DNA of 64,000 bases from Oscheius dolichura (GCA_932521035.1 OW051493.1:3720001-3784000), one strand, 5' to 3'; counted from the stretch's first letter, positions 12,048-24,548 are shown. The notes: generated from the sequence alone by a model not told the origin. Numbers and translations: made by a program.

Positions 12048-15000
12048 TCCAAGAGGAGAAGGCCATGCAGGCGGTGCCCTCACAGCCGGTGGACGCCTCC
12101 AAGTTCGTGGCCTATGTGACGGAGAGGCGGAAAAAACGAATATTATTCAAAGGAGAATACCTCGTGAGTCTATAGTCTTCTCTGCTCTACTTCCGGCTGT
12201 GGTTTATCCACTGAAAAAAATGTGATGCGGGGTAAAAGAGATGCTCCGCGAGGGGACAGCAGCTGTCGCCTCGGCGGTCAAAAAATGGCAGACAACTGCA
12301 CAAGCGGCTGCATGTTTTTGAGGTTAAATTCGGGCTATAAAAACAAGATTATCAATCACGGAGACACTTAATTTATACTGGGAGAAATTATAGGAAAAGA
12401 GACATTTTCAGATGATATGTCGATCGATAGACCACAACAAGTGTAGATGCGATATTGGTAGCTCCATGGGGGACAGAAATCCGTATCCGGTAAGTAGCCC
12501 TTCCTTTCTCTATTCTACTCCTCCTGGCCATGATTTTAATGGTAAAGCGGAGTACTGTATTCCCAATAGGAACAGGAAGTAATCCCGTTCCAATGGTAAC
12601 TCGTGCAGAACAAGAGGAAGTGCCTCCGGGTCACGAGAGTCCCCGTTTCTTTAGACAAAATGAAATTAGCAGGAGTTGTCCCTCTCAATTTCAGGACACC
12701 CTCCCCTATGACCACAATCGAGTCATTCTCCCGAGGGTAGGCAACGATGAGAATTCACACTATATCAATGCTAGTTATGTTAATGTGAGTCCACTTCCAT
12801 TCAGAGCAGAGATCGTTAAAATTTATAGAGTTGGTTACGGGAAAAAGCTTACGTGGTGACACAGGCCGTTCGGACGAAGCCGATGAACATCGAATTCTGG
12901 AGGATGGTCTGGGAACTCGGCAGCAATTGCATAGTCATGCTTACCAAAGTCTTTGATTTTATGCGGGTACCGCTTTATTCCACATTCCATATACAGAGAT
13001 TTGTGTAGGTAATGTGCCTTCAATATTGGCCGATGGCGAAGCACATGTTCGGGGACATCGAGGTCACCACTCAGGAGACTCACACCTATGCTCATTTTGT
13101 CAGTTTCTCCCTATAATTATTAGAAGAGAGGGGTTCCAGGTGATACGGACATTTCTCCTTACGCGTAACGGCGAGTCTCGAACGGTGAAACATTTCCACT
13201 TCACCGAGTGGGAACTCGACTCCTTTCCCTACATATCCGCCTTTATCGAGCTCCGAAGGTGGGCATTCCCATAAGAATTAGAGTAATCCTCCTCTTTCAG
13301 GAGGGTCCGCCAATACGTCGAGAAGAACATGGTCGACGCGCCCATTATTGTCCACTGCAGGTACCCTAATCTTTATTAAACCCGTATTTCTTCGATATTA
13401 TCACAGAAAGGGAAGGGGGAGGTTATCCTAGGTTCGTTGCTCTACAGTTTTTCGTTTTAAACCCGGTACATTGGAGTCTGGCACAGGAATTGGGGTAGAC
13501 GGACGAGGGAGAGGCACCCTTCGACCGGGCAAAGTCTCTCACCCAATATTCTACCTAAATTTTATCCCTCTCCAAAGGAGAAAGAAAGAACGCCTGTACC
13601 TGTAACCGTGTGAAGTCGAGCAGAAACTCGGCTGCCCGCTTTCCCTTCTGGCCGCAAACCTTGCCCAAAATGAAATTGGTACAGGTGTGATCGCACAACA
13701 ATTGTCGACACCTACAACCGTTCCCCTTGTGGTTGCGTCGGTTTTTGTTTGCTCACCTCGACGCGTAACCCGTCAATGAGTGTTCTAATGGAGCATATCC
13801 ACCACAGCGGGGACGGCAATACCTCAGCAGGTAGGGAGCCGCCCGGCCGAAACACGGCTGGTGTTTGAGCATCTGCCATTTTTTGTGAGTAGGCAGGGGA
13901 AAAAGCAGACGGCTTACCTCACTGAAACGATGGCGGCAGACGTACTCGCGGAGGTTGAACTGGACCGAGTAGCCGCAGTCGTCTGAAGGGAGCCTGGTTA
14001 TTGTTTATTTTGGCATAGAAGGGGGCTCTTTAAAAAGAAGGCAGTTATCAAAAAGAGGTGGTTCAAAATAGGTCCATTCCCAAAATAAGGTGGTCCCCTA
14101 CCTATACATTGGCTGTGCTGCCTGTCCAACAAGCAGAACATTTCCAAATCCCTCGGCTCTGCCACGGACGGCACATCTATGCTCCCGAAAGCCATATGAG
14201 CCTAGAATCCTCGGATCAGAAGGGTAATTTGCTATTTCTCACATTGACCATATCCATCCCGATGTTCAGCCGATTATTACATCGCTGTAGACATTTCCCA
14301 TCGTTGACCACCTCGTCCCGTCTCCTCATTTTATCCCCTGTTAATGGGTGTCGTCTCTTTTTTGAGGGAGGGTCTTACCACGGGAAGGCACCTTCGAGTC
14401 GACACTCTCCCCGTCGTCGTAGTCATCGTAATCCCGTTGCATTCTAGCTAAAGTAAAGGCTGACGGCGTTTTTCGCTTGGTTAGAAGTCTAGCTGAAAGA
14501 GAACGGCATTTCTGAGAGAATTCAGCCCTTACCTTTATGTATTTTGGAGGAGACAATAACCAGAAGGAACCCGTAGAAAGTGAACTGTAGGAGTAACCTC
14601 ATCTTTTCCCTACCCAGGGGCAAAAGGGAAAGAAAGCCTGAAAACGACAGAAAGATCAAGGATAATTGAGGGAAAAAGTCGGCAAAGAATGAGAAATTAA
14701 CTTTGGAAGTGGCTCGTGCTTGACCTTGGAGGCGGAGTTTTGGAGGCGGAGACACTGAGGGTCAACTCTGGGGGCAAAAGTAGCATTGTGTATTGTTTGT
14801 GGACGGGGAGGGAACCGGTACCCCCTCCTCCTCCTTATGTAACATTGAATTGTAGACACACAACCAAGCAAATATAAGCAGTAATAGTAATAAAAAAGGA
14901 GGAAGTATTGCAGTAATGGAGCTGGCCGAAGTGGCGCCTTCCTAGCGCTGGACGCCAATTTGGAGCTGATGAAGAAGACGGGCCAGCTAGATGTCTACGA

Positions 15001-18000
15001 GTACGCCAAGACCCTCGTCAACGCCCGGCCCCATCTCGTCGACTCCGTGGATCAGTACCAGTTCATCTACGACGCTCTGGCTGAGGTAGGACTTGGGAGG
15101 ATGATTATTAAGAGGGGCTTTAGGCGGTGATGTGCAATGTTCAACCGATACAGATGCACCAGCTGAAGGAGAGGAGCAGTATGTACAAGGCGAAAAAGAA
15201 CAGGGAACTGATGGAGACCCAGGAGACCCACGAGAACAAGGTGAGTCAGGGAGGAGGGACACTGGAACATCAAAAGTGAAAATCTTGTCTCTCGGAAAGA
15301 GAATTCATGAAAAAGGGAGATCCACGCGAATACCGGCGCCTGTGTTTTGTGTAGATACGCATCGAAAGTCGGGGTTCCGACACGGAAAAAGTACCTGATT
15401 TCATCTCACCCGACCCACTAACACCCGTCTGATTTTTGACACTCCATTATACCGCGAAATTTATTGCTCTTTGTGGTATGTAGTATTCGTTTTCTAGATG
15501 CTGCTACAGTTGACCACGACGTTGAGGATTGGCGACTGTGCCGGCGGACATCGTCTCGAGAACCGAGGCAAGAATCGAGACGTCATGGTCGTTCCGCGTG
15601 AGTTGGCTCTGACAAAGGACATTAGAAAGCGAGAGGCGCCAGTGAAATTATCAGCTGATCTAAGCCGCCCTTTTTCTGTCGAAGAGGGCGAGAATAGGGG
15701 GATTTGACTTGGAATCGAGGCGGACTACGAGGATTCTTGAACAAAGAGCTGATTTTTAAGATGATAAGGGATGTCCAATGACTGATACAGGGGTGAGGAC
15801 CCATGTGATACTGTAGAAAATAACGAAAAGAGGTTAGCCATAGAATAGAGGGGAAGTATGGCTCGTGTGATTGATTCCCTGTGCAGAGAAGTCAAGCGCT
15901 TGTTTGTAGGGCATAGGAAGAAATAATCAAAAAAAATATAACCTATTCGGATTCAGTTAAACACAATAATTGAAAAAGAGGATGTCGGAAAAAGGATTAA
16001 TAAGCGCCCTTTGGGAACGTGCACCTCGTGTGGTATGCAGATCTCAGGAGATTAGAAGCGGGCGCCGGGTTAGGGTTGGCTTGCCTCATTTTAAAATCCC
16101 ACCGAAGGACGGAACGTTTTCCGCTGAGGAGAGTGAAAGTGAAGATTCAAACATTTCAGCTGACCATGCCCGACCCTATCTGCAGACATTGCACGGCGAA
16201 AGCAAGGACTATACGTATATAAACGCCGTCGAGGTGAGTCTCGCCACTGTGTTTTTGTGTCTGTGTCTGGGTCGGCGATTGCGGGAGAGGGGGTATCCAT
16301 AAACCGGGAGAGAAATCCACCCTCCGCTTGAGGAAATATAGACCAAGCGGCGGGTGCTTTACGGGCTGGACAGGTCAGAATAACAGCTGCGCACTTTACT
16401 CCAATTAGACTGTCCACAGGGAGGACTGGGGAGTATACGAAATGAGACAGATCGACGTGTTACAGGTGGACGGATTCACGAGGAAGTCCGAGTTCATCGT
16501 GACCGAATGGCCTAAACAGAGCACCGTCGACTCGTTCTGGACACTCATTTATGACCACTCCGTGCACACCGTCGTCAACCTCAGTAATCAGGGAAACCAG
16601 AGGGTGGGTGACGGAGGGAAGATCTAATGGAGACGTTTTAGCATTATCCGACGTTCATTCACAACAAAGGAAAAGCCAACTACGGGCCGTTTATCGTTGA
16701 GGTACGTCCGATCTAATTTTATACTATACCGAAGCATTGTCTCCCTGAAAAGCGTGTAGTAACAGTCAAGAATTAGTTGACATCCTGAAGAAATGAATCC
16801 TCTCCAAAACGAGACGTTTCCAGGTGCTGAACTACCACCAATACCCGGCGATGACGTCGCACATGGTGAAAGTCATGAAGAGGGTGAGTCTTGTCCTTTT
16901 TTTCCGTTTCTTACAAATAGAAAAAAGATAGAGAATTTCATTGCTTTGGAGCTTTGAATGTTATATGTTGCTTACCGTAAAAAATGTACAAATTGGAGTT
17001 GCCCGCCGAGATAGCCACCGGCGGCAAGAAGCTGGTCAAAGTGCCATCGTTGAATCTGCCCAAGGAGAGGGACACGTCCATCCCCGTCGGACAGTCCTTC
17101 CGCTTCAAGCCCCAGTACAGGGGCAAGGTGGGCGCGGAGGACGACCCGCCCATGTCGCGCTGGCTGACGGTGAAACAGGACAAGAGACGAGCACGGTCGG
17201 CCGAGAACCTGAAAGAGGACCCATACGGAGAGGTTGGCTGCGAGTGGATCAACCTTTGTTAGACTATCGCCTTGGTTATCCGCCGTCTTGTCTCTCTGTT
17301 CCGTTTCTTTTTCTCTTGTCTATGTCCATTTGTGTTGTGTGTTACAGAGAGGCGCCTCCGACATAAAGCGACTGCTGAATATCAGGCGGGCGAAGGCCGA
17401 CCTCCAGAAGGACACCACCGGCCACATCCAGAAACTGGTACACGCGTGTTCCCCCGTTTCTAACGCTGCTTTTACTAATCACACCTCTCTCCTTTAAATC
17501 CTAGACAACTAACATGTTTACCCGTGGCTAATTGGACCAGGGAATAAGTCAGTCGCTTTCAGACGTTTATGATCTCCGACATCATGGCTGCCGGAGCAAG
17601 TGGACAGCAGATCGACGCGGAGGTCCGGATCTGTTGCATCATCCAGGTGGCTATCCCATTCATAGGAAAGAATAAATAGAAGTTTAGGTTCGAATGTGGC
17701 CGATTGAGAACAAGGTGCCCCTCTCTACCAACGGTCTGGTGGAAGTCATCAAGATGGCCAGGAACTGGAGAAAGAGAGCCCCAGACAGGCCGGAGACCAA
17801 GCCGACCGTCGTCATGTCACAGTAACCTCCTTCCGCTCCCTTTCTAATCCTCCTCCTTTAGCAATGGAGTGTCCCGGGTCGGTGTGTACATCGGGGCGAA
17901 TGTCTGTATCGACCAGATGGACATCGACCACGAGGTGGACGTGTTCCACGCCGTCAAAATGATGAGGATCAATCGTCCGCAGTTGATAGACATGAAGGTA

Positions 18001-18251
18001 TTCGGCTCTCCCTATTTGATAGAATAAAGAGATTCCAGGACGAGTACAAGTATCTGTACGACGTGATGCTCCACTGGTACATGACCAATCCCGATTACCG
18101 GATATACGACAAGGACGACAGCTCGGAGCCGTCCGAGACCAACCAGACGTCGCGTCCCTCTTCGACCAGACAATCCATACGGGACCGGGACCGTTTCAGC
18201 CGCCTCTCGACCAAGAAAAACAAAGACAAGCCGGAGGAGAAGTCGACGTAG
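12048..18251 (+). CDS. Tandem-domain protein tyrosine phosphatase, both domains apparently inactive
   Basis: I assemble about 19 exons with in-phase junctions; the 5' end is unresolved. Domain 1 (12048-15085) shows the R-N-x-Y segment before LPYDHNRV, the substrate-loop NASYV, the QYWP motif and IIVHC. Its WPD loop reads W-E-L. Its P-loop appears to continue through a 23-nt exon (13810-13832) as S-G-D-G-N-T-S, without the invariant Arg. Domain 2 (15498-17997) has a KNR-like segment (GKNRDVMVVP), YINAVEVDGF, a WPD loop of W-P-I, and a P-loop S-H-N-G-V-S-R in which Ser replaces the nucleophilic Cys. A basic Ser/Thr-rich tail (18063-18248) ends the protein. Tandem domains are typical of receptor-type PTPs, but I see no ectodomain or membrane segment in this window. 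A role as a phosphotyrosine-binding scaffold is inferred. The domain 1 P-loop exon is the least certain part. Confidence 0.8.
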
Positions 18252-18603
18252 CCGTCCTCCCCGAAGTGCCCTTACTGTCCCCTTTCACTTCCCCCTCCCT
18301 TTGACCTCAGCTCATACATAATTCGGGTCAGCATAGATTCTAGTCTAAATTTCTGTAAATATTTATATCCAGAGAATATTGTGCCCCTTCCAGATGACCT
18401 TTTCCACAACATATCATATTTGGTACAAAATTTACCTTCTGCCTAAGCTCGAAACTGGGTAATTTTTAGGGTAAATTGCTTCCTCCTTCAGGAATAATAA
18501 AATTTTATTTTAAAGAGGTCATTCAAGAACGAAGACCCTCCGAGGGATTTGATTTTCTTCTTGGGGTATATTTAAAAAGTTGGAAACTCTTGGACTGGCA
18601 TCC

Positions 18604-18843
18604 GTCTACATCATCCCGTGTCTACCCGCAGTTCTCATCTCGTCCCGCGGTCGTCCTCCCTCCCCTCGCCCTGTCTATCCTGCTCCCCCTATAACACTAC
18701 TGGATAATGACGGAGAGGACAAGCAAAAGAATAGAAGAAGACCAACGCCCACCTTGGCGGGGTTGGCAGAATTCGACAAGTCGTCGACTGTCGGCCAACT
18801 GGTCGACTTTACTAGAATTGACGAGGAGATGTCCTCTTTCTAA
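18604..18843 (+). CDS. Possible short terminal exon, unidentified
   Basis: An open frame without an ATG follows a CCCGCAG-type acceptor at about 18631. It runs through a Pro-rich stretch into an acidic and polar peptide ending at TAA 18841-18843. It lies 350 bp beyond the phosphatase stop. It could be an alternative 3' exon of that gene or part of a small independent gene. It has no recognisable family. Confidence 0.3.
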   Translation, partial: VYIIPCLPAVLISSRGRPPSPRPVYPAPPITLLDNDGEDKQKNRRRPTPTLAGLAEFDKSSTVGQLVDFTRIDEEMSSF

Positions 18844-19012
18844 GAATTCTGTTAGCTTTTCCTCAAGAAAAGATGTCGTCTACACCTATTGCAGCCAGCG
18901 AGACCACCTCCAAAGCATCCGCCCATGATAAGAATTCAATTCCTCTTTCACTCTGTTCTGTTTGTTGTTTGTTAAACTTTTTGCATTTTCAGATGATGAG
19001 ACCTCGAGCCAT

Positions 19013-19681
19013 ATGAAGGATGCCCAAGAGGAGGAGGAGGAAGAGGCGGCCGACAGCGACCTCGAACCGAAGCCATTGAAGGAGCAGCTGGTGGAGAAAG
19101 AACAGAAGATCAAGGATTTGGAGAAGGGGGTGGCCGAGCAAAAGAAGATGGTGACGGATCTGGAGACGAAGAATGTCGAGATCGCAAAGACATTGATGGC
19201 CAAGGAAGGGGAGATCCGGAAGTTGAAGACAGTGGAGAAGACGGCTCAAGCGAAGGAATCGGAGGTGGCCAGACTGGGGGATGAACTCAACTTGATGAAC
19301 TACCAGCTGGATATGGCACAAATGGAAGCAGCCAACCAGGGACAGGCCAAGCAGACTCTGGAGGAGGAGAAGCGATATTTGGAGAGCACGGTTCTCTCGA
19401 TGGAGGAGAAGAACAGCTGGCTGGAGGACAAAGTTCGCTCGATGGAAGGGACCAAACAAGCTATGGAGGACGAGAAGCGCTCACTGGAGAAAAACCGCTG
19501 TCTGGAGGAGAGGAATCGCGAAGAAACGGTCCACTCTCTAAAAGAGACTCTCCATGAAAAGACCAGATGCTGAAGACATTTTTGAAAATGCAGGAGACTA
19601 TTCAATCCCTTACCAATGTGAGTTTCTTTACTTGATTCCTTTCTAACTTTTCTATGATTTCAGAAGCCGGCTCCACAATGA
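19013..19681 (+). CDS. Coiled-coil protein with a one-base frame break
   Basis: The long frame from the first Met (19013) is highly charged. It has an acidic run (EEEEEEAADSDLEPK) and then about 170 residues of heptad-like sequence full of E, K, L and M, so a rod-like coiled coil is expected. The frame stops at TGA about 19571. The coiled-coil pattern resumes one frame over at once (KDQMLKTFLKMQETIQSLTN), crosses a 46-nt intron (19618-19663) and ends at 19681. The break coincides with an A4 run at 19557-19560, so a lost A explains it. It is a sequencing slip or a recent mutation. The true start may lie in an upstream exon near 18872. The function is unknown. Confidence 0.6.
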
Positions 19682-20622
19682 CTCCGTCGTGGCTCGTCTT
19701 CCCGTATCCACTTCACTCCCGTCGCCGTGAAGAACCAACCAAGAAACATCTTCCCGTCTAGCTGTCTATTTACTTTACTCTTTTTCGTTGTTATAATTTC
19801 TTTAGTAAACATTTGTTGTTTTTATTCTGTCTTCTTCTTCATTAGTTTCCACTAGAGACAGCATCTTAAAAATACTGCAGGCCCCCGCCCCTTAGAATTC
19901 TCGTCTCTAGCGTTTTTGCCCCTTTCCGTGGGAATGTTTTCACATTCTTTATTGAAATAATCGTAGTGCTCATTTCCTTTCTGGTTAATCCGAAAACAAT
20001 CGAAAACGCGCATTAGACCAAACAAAGTCTAGGCTCAAGCTCTCTCCTCCCTGATTATGTCGCAATAAACAGCTGATTAGAGTGCACCTGTAGAAGAGAG
20101 CCGATTCATTTCCCCGGTGAATTGGAATCATTCTCACGGCTGAAGGGTAAAGAACTCGCTATAATCTGTGCCATTTTCCTTCTTCTGTCCTCCCTATGAC
20201 AACACCTTGGCCGAATACCCAAGTGCATGTTTACGCCTTCGAATTCTCCCTGGGGACGGCTTCTTTTGTCCTCTGGGATCCGGGAAAACAGAGAAGAACT
20301 CATGTACATTACAAGAAATCGTAGTCATGGGTTCTTTTTGTACAGGGAGTAATAGATCTTGGATGCCTACGTTTGTCTTGTTTGGGCAGACGAAGGCAAA
20401 GTGCTGATGTCCTTCCCACTTCAATCTCCCCCTCACCCGGCTTCGAAAAACAAAGCAATCTAAAGCCGGGAGGAAACAGTCTCTGCCTTGTATCATTCGA
20501 CCTGGTGGGAATCCCCTCTCGTCCCGTCTGGGCCACCCATTTCTTCTCCTTTTATTGTTTTTGTTTTTCTTTCTAAATCTGGCTTCAGCTCCCCCTCCCG
20601 GCCGTGTATCTTGTTTTCCGCC
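19682..20622. other. Intergenic region
   Basis: No supported exon. AT-rich sequence follows the coiled-coil gene. The stretch near 20200-20600 has overlapping open frames on both strands with no splice or composition support. Confidence 0.5.
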
Positions 20623-22903
20623 ATGTCCTCGGTGGGCGGAGCCGTCGACATGACAGCAACTTTTCACTCAACCATGGGCGCTACCGATGTTCTACCCTAT
20701 CCGAGGAGGAGATCCTCTGTTCAGGTATTGCCCCTTTCTTTTAGATACTGGGCTCTATTCAGCTCGAACCGTTAGACTGTCGTCTCCCTTCCCCCGCCGA
20801 ATCACAGGACTCACCCACGTTCAAATCGAGGACAACCTCTACCGGGACGGAGGAGGATCATCTCCCGGGAGCCGTTCTCGAGGCCTCCTCCTCCCATCCC
20901 GTCCTCAACCCCGTCAAAGTCCAGGGACACAGGAAACTGGCCAGCTCGAATTCAGAAGATGTGAGTTTTATCATTTGCTCAATTATCTTTTTCCTCTTGA
21001 ATATGACTAGAATGCCGAGGATATTCTAAATATCTGGGAATGGAAATCAGCTGGAAAAATAGAAAATGCTTACAATTGACGTGGCCGTCTCCTGACTTTT
21101 ATTACCACACGGGACATAATTTACCCCTTTTGACTTTTGGAAATCTAATCTCTGTGTCCCGGGATGCAGGATCAGTGATCTTGGCGAGATTGTTTCGACC
21201 GTGACCGGGACGGCCAAACATCCGCCGGGCAGACAAAATAACCCTGAGACTGGCTACGAGTCGTCTGTTCATAAGAAGTTCAACTTTAATTTGCTTCTCA
21301 AGTTTCTTCGAATCCAATGTTCCGGGTAAATGAAGCATCCACGTGCTGTTGCTCTTTTTCAAATGGAGCCAGGGCAAGATGATTGCGTAACACCACACAG
21401 CACAAGCCGGGAATAGTTTACTACTACAGCCCCGAGGGGTTTATGGCATGTAGCAAACGGTGTAGAAATTCCAACAAATACTAATCTCATCTGTTTTTTG
21501 AACTTCTACCGTAATCCAGAACAAAGGGAGCCTTTCTTTTCTACTGCTGTTCAGTCTATAAATAAGGGGCTGCACTTGAGGAGACAAGGGGGAGGATGAC
21601 CTGACGCTGGAGCCTAAATTAGCCGGGAGAGAAGCAGATAACAAAAAGGAAGTGTACACAGCAACCTATGTCCTTGATCAAGAGCGAGCAAATTGCTATT
21701 CGCAGGAATTTACATCCTATTCATATTGCTATTCGATTGCTATTCGCAGGAATTTACATCCTATTCATATTATTTTTTTATCATCTTCTGTTGATGAAAT
21801 TGCCCGTTCTCGCTAGTTCCCCCTTTATCAACGTCACCTCGTTCCCCCCGAAAAATAGAATAGAAAAAAAACTAACAGCCGTGGCAAATGAGTTCAGCTG
21901 CACTGGGGCAAAAAGAGCGCGACTATACGAAGCAGCAAAAATACGCGAGGATTAAACAGCCCCCGTTTCTCATATACTCTCTCATTATTTCCATTTTCCT
22001 CCGGGGAGAGGCGACGTCACGGCTGGGATTTTTTGAAGAGATGGGAAAGTCAGCTATACAACTACAAAGCGAGACGAATAGAGCGAGAATTCGTGTCTCC
22101 CTCTTGACGGAAAACAGACGATACAAAAGCTACAGTATCCCGAGAGAGGAGAGTCTATTTCTGCTTTTGTTATTGCTATATGCCTTCGTTTCGTATGAAA
22201 GAGCCCGTGCCAGACGGGGTGAAATGATTGTTTCCTCTTCGAAGGCCATCACAGGTGGATAATTCGACCCCTGTCTATTTACCCTCTGTTTATTGCCCGT
22301 TCTGGGCCAACTAAATAATATTTTCGTTCTTCTGAATTTTGAAAGTGGCCAGAGAGGCAGAAAATGATCCTTTTTATTACGAAATCATCTGCCAGTGAAC
22401 CGGATGAATAACTCAGCAGCCAGAGCGAAAAAAATATAAACTTCTTTCTCCCTCGTGACTATCCCAACGGTGGAACGGGAGAGGGAACCTGTCAGGGACG
22501 GCAAAGATGGGAGGTATCAGAGGGAAAATGGGAAAGAAGGCAGACCATCGCAGCCATATTTAAAAAAATAAAAGGGGAGAGAACACCCGAATAGCGGGAT
22601 CAAAAAGCCAGGAAGGTTTCGGCAAAAGTTAGAGGAAAACATCATAAGGCACCCATATTTCATGAGACCTCCTTGTTTTTTTTCTTTTTGGTATCAAAAG
22701 TCCCTTTTCAGATGCGTTGCAATTCGTGTGAGAACCCCCGCCGTGGCCGGTCGCAGTCCCTCCGCCCGGAACGTGTCCGACCGGGAGAGGCCAGAAGACG
22801 CCTCCCTTCGGACGGGGTCAACGGCGACGACGACGCGGAGACGACGGCCGAGTTCATAGAAAAGCTGAGGAAAGAACTCATCAGCCAGCTGACTCACGTC
22901 TAA
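20623..22903 (+). CDS. Small three-exon gene, unknown function
   Basis: Exon 1 (20623-20724) starts MSSVGGAVDMTATFHSTMGA. Exon 2 (20808-20960) continues in phase with a Ser/Thr-rich segment ending SNSED. Exon 3 (22712-22903) begins MRCNSCENPRRGRSQSLRPE and ends with an amphipathic FIEKLRKELISQLTHV and TAA. The total is about 150 residues, polar and probably intracellular, with no known domain. The second intron (1.75 kb) is very long for this genome. Exon 3 starts with ATG right after TTTTCAG, so it could instead be a separate trans-spliced gene of 63 residues. AATAAA is at 22950. Confidence 0.5.
20961..22711 (+). other. Long intron or intergenic stretch with a direct repeat
   Basis: No supported exon. 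It contains a 36-bp exact direct duplication (listed separately) and a 124-codon open frame (21888-22262) that I do not accept as a gene. Confidence 0.45.
21692..21771. repeat. Exact 36-bp direct repeat, two copies
   Basis: Copy 1 is 21692-21727 and copy 2 is 21736-21771. Both begin ATTGCTATTCGCAGG and end TATTCATATT, with no mismatch. The 8-bp spacer GCTATTCG repeats the start of the unit, so this is a recent tandem duplication of a 44-bp unit. Confidence 0.9.
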
Positions 22904-22949
22904 AACTGTGATAGCCACCTCATTTATCTGATCTCCTCCGATGGTGTAC

Positions 22950-22961
22950 AATAAATTTATT
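22950..22961. terminator. Palindromic poly(A) signal shared by convergent genes
   Basis: AATAAATTTATT is its own reverse complement and gives AATAAA on both strands. On the minus strand it overlaps the TAA stop of the Cys-rich gene. On the plus strand it follows the 22903 stop by 47 bp. Confidence 0.6.
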
Positions 22962-24413
22962 AATGGCTGTGCTTTCTCATCTGCTGGTAGCAGATATCCA
23001 TGTCCGATTTAAGGGAGGTCACCACCAAGAGGTACTCGTCTGCCAAGGCACCATACATAGCATTCCTCTCACAACTGAAAAGGAGGGCAGTACTGTAAGG
23101 ACGAGGGGGACTGACACATCGGCCTGGACACAGCAATTCCTCAGGTTGAGACACTCCTTATTCTGGAGGACAACATCGGCCAGACAATTCTCCGTCGGCT
23201 TGTCGGAGGGCAGGTAGTCCAGTAGCTCCTCCGGGAGACAGGGTTGTTGCTGGAAGGTCTGTCCTGTCCTCCCGCTTGGTTAAACACGAACCTTCTCTCT
23301 GAACTCCCTGGTGACGTTGGCCACCGGCACACAGTGTTCCAAGTAGTCCTGAGCCTGTTTCCGTCTCTTCAGCACGTCTTCATACTCCTTGGAGTATCTG
23401 AACAAGCCGTCTCCCTCCACAGCATCCTCCTACCTCAACTTGCACTCGTAGTCGTGGACATCAATCGGCTGGGGCAATTCGTTATAGAACGGACTCCACG
23501 ACTAGAATTCCCTTGATTTGTTTGATAAAAAACACCATACGTAGCCGTCCCCGCCCTGGGGAAGTCTGTTCACTATGGCGCATTGGGTCCTCATCTGGAG
23601 AAGATCCTTCTGGCAGCGGAGATACTTCGGGCAGTATTCTTCGGCCTTTTCTACTGGTTGGCTGTTCTTCGTCGACGATGCGCCGGAATCTGAAGCCAGT
23701 GTTAACTTTTATTTATAGAGGAGGAGACTTTCGAGACAATCCGCCATTTTAATGTCGAGCTCCTCTTTCAACGCGGTGGCCTTCCTCCCAAGTTCATTGT
23801 ACTCCATCGCTTGTTCACATCTGAAACCTTTTCATCCTTCCAAATTAAAAAAAAACCGTGGGGCCGGGTCACAGCACTGTCGCAGGGCTTGACATCTATT
23901 CTTCAACTTCATTGTGGAGACAATACAAGTGTTGTTTCCTCTTTCGTCGATAGGTTTCAAGAAAGCAGCGCAGAATTTAACCTGGCTACTGCAGATCAGA
24001 ACAAGGGCAGGAGGGTACCTTCTCTCGAATGAATTTGTATTTCAGCCGAGATCTGACAGAGTGGTTGATACAGTCTACCATTGAGTCCTTATTCCTAGAA
24101 GACAGATCATCCAACTGTTTGAAGTCGGACGCAAAGTCGGCTTCACACTTCTCTGATTCCTTCTAAAATTCAATTATTTGAAGAGAGGGCCGGTGGCCTT
24201 TCTGTTATGATCAAAGTCTCATTTTCACAGGCCCGTCGCAACTCCTCCAGTTCATCTGAGCATTTCAGGAACTCATCACAAACAGACTTCAGCTGTAGTT
24301 TTTTGTTCTGAAAACGAAGAAGAGCTGGTGGGATGGGCACGCATTACCCATTGACCGAGGGCGGACGAAACAAGGAAATAAAGAACAACGGAAAGTGGAA
24401 GCTGAAATCGCAT
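22960..24413 (-). CDS. Cysteine-rich secreted protein
   Basis: The Met at 24413 opens a signal peptide (MRFQLPLSVVLYFLVSSALG). About eight exons follow, joined by introns of 36-43 nt plus one of about 110 nt. Some 20 Cys are spread through helical, charged sequence, often paired or spaced as in RCQALRQCCDPAPRCEQ and CLNLRNCCVQ. One possible N-glycosylation site is NVT. An apparent in-frame TAG near 23428 disappears when a 36-nt intron ending TTCAG is spliced. The mature protein is about 300 residues with no transmembrane tail, so it is probably extracellular. The spacing resembles nematode-specific Cys domains such as DUF19/T20D4.11-like, but I cannot confirm that. The junction near 24240 has no clean GT donor and may use GC or contain an error. 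Confidence 0.6.
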
Positions 24414-24548
24414 GGAGGATAAGTGAGATAAAAGGACGAGCGGGCCTAGATCCCGTCTGATGATTATCGCAGTTTTGACACATTTTGCATATCCGCGGAG
24501 GACAGCGGAGGGGCAAAAGCAACAAAAAACTTCAGAATAGGCATCATG

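Noticed and set aside
21888..22262. 124-codon plus-strand open frame in the long intron
   Set aside because: It is low in complexity (poly-Leu, Arg/Ala-rich), has no splice sites and no conserved motif.
23425..23431. Apparent in-frame TAG in the Cys-rich secreted gene
   Set aside because: A 36-nt GT-AG intron removes it and keeps the frame, so the gene is not a pseudogene on this ground.
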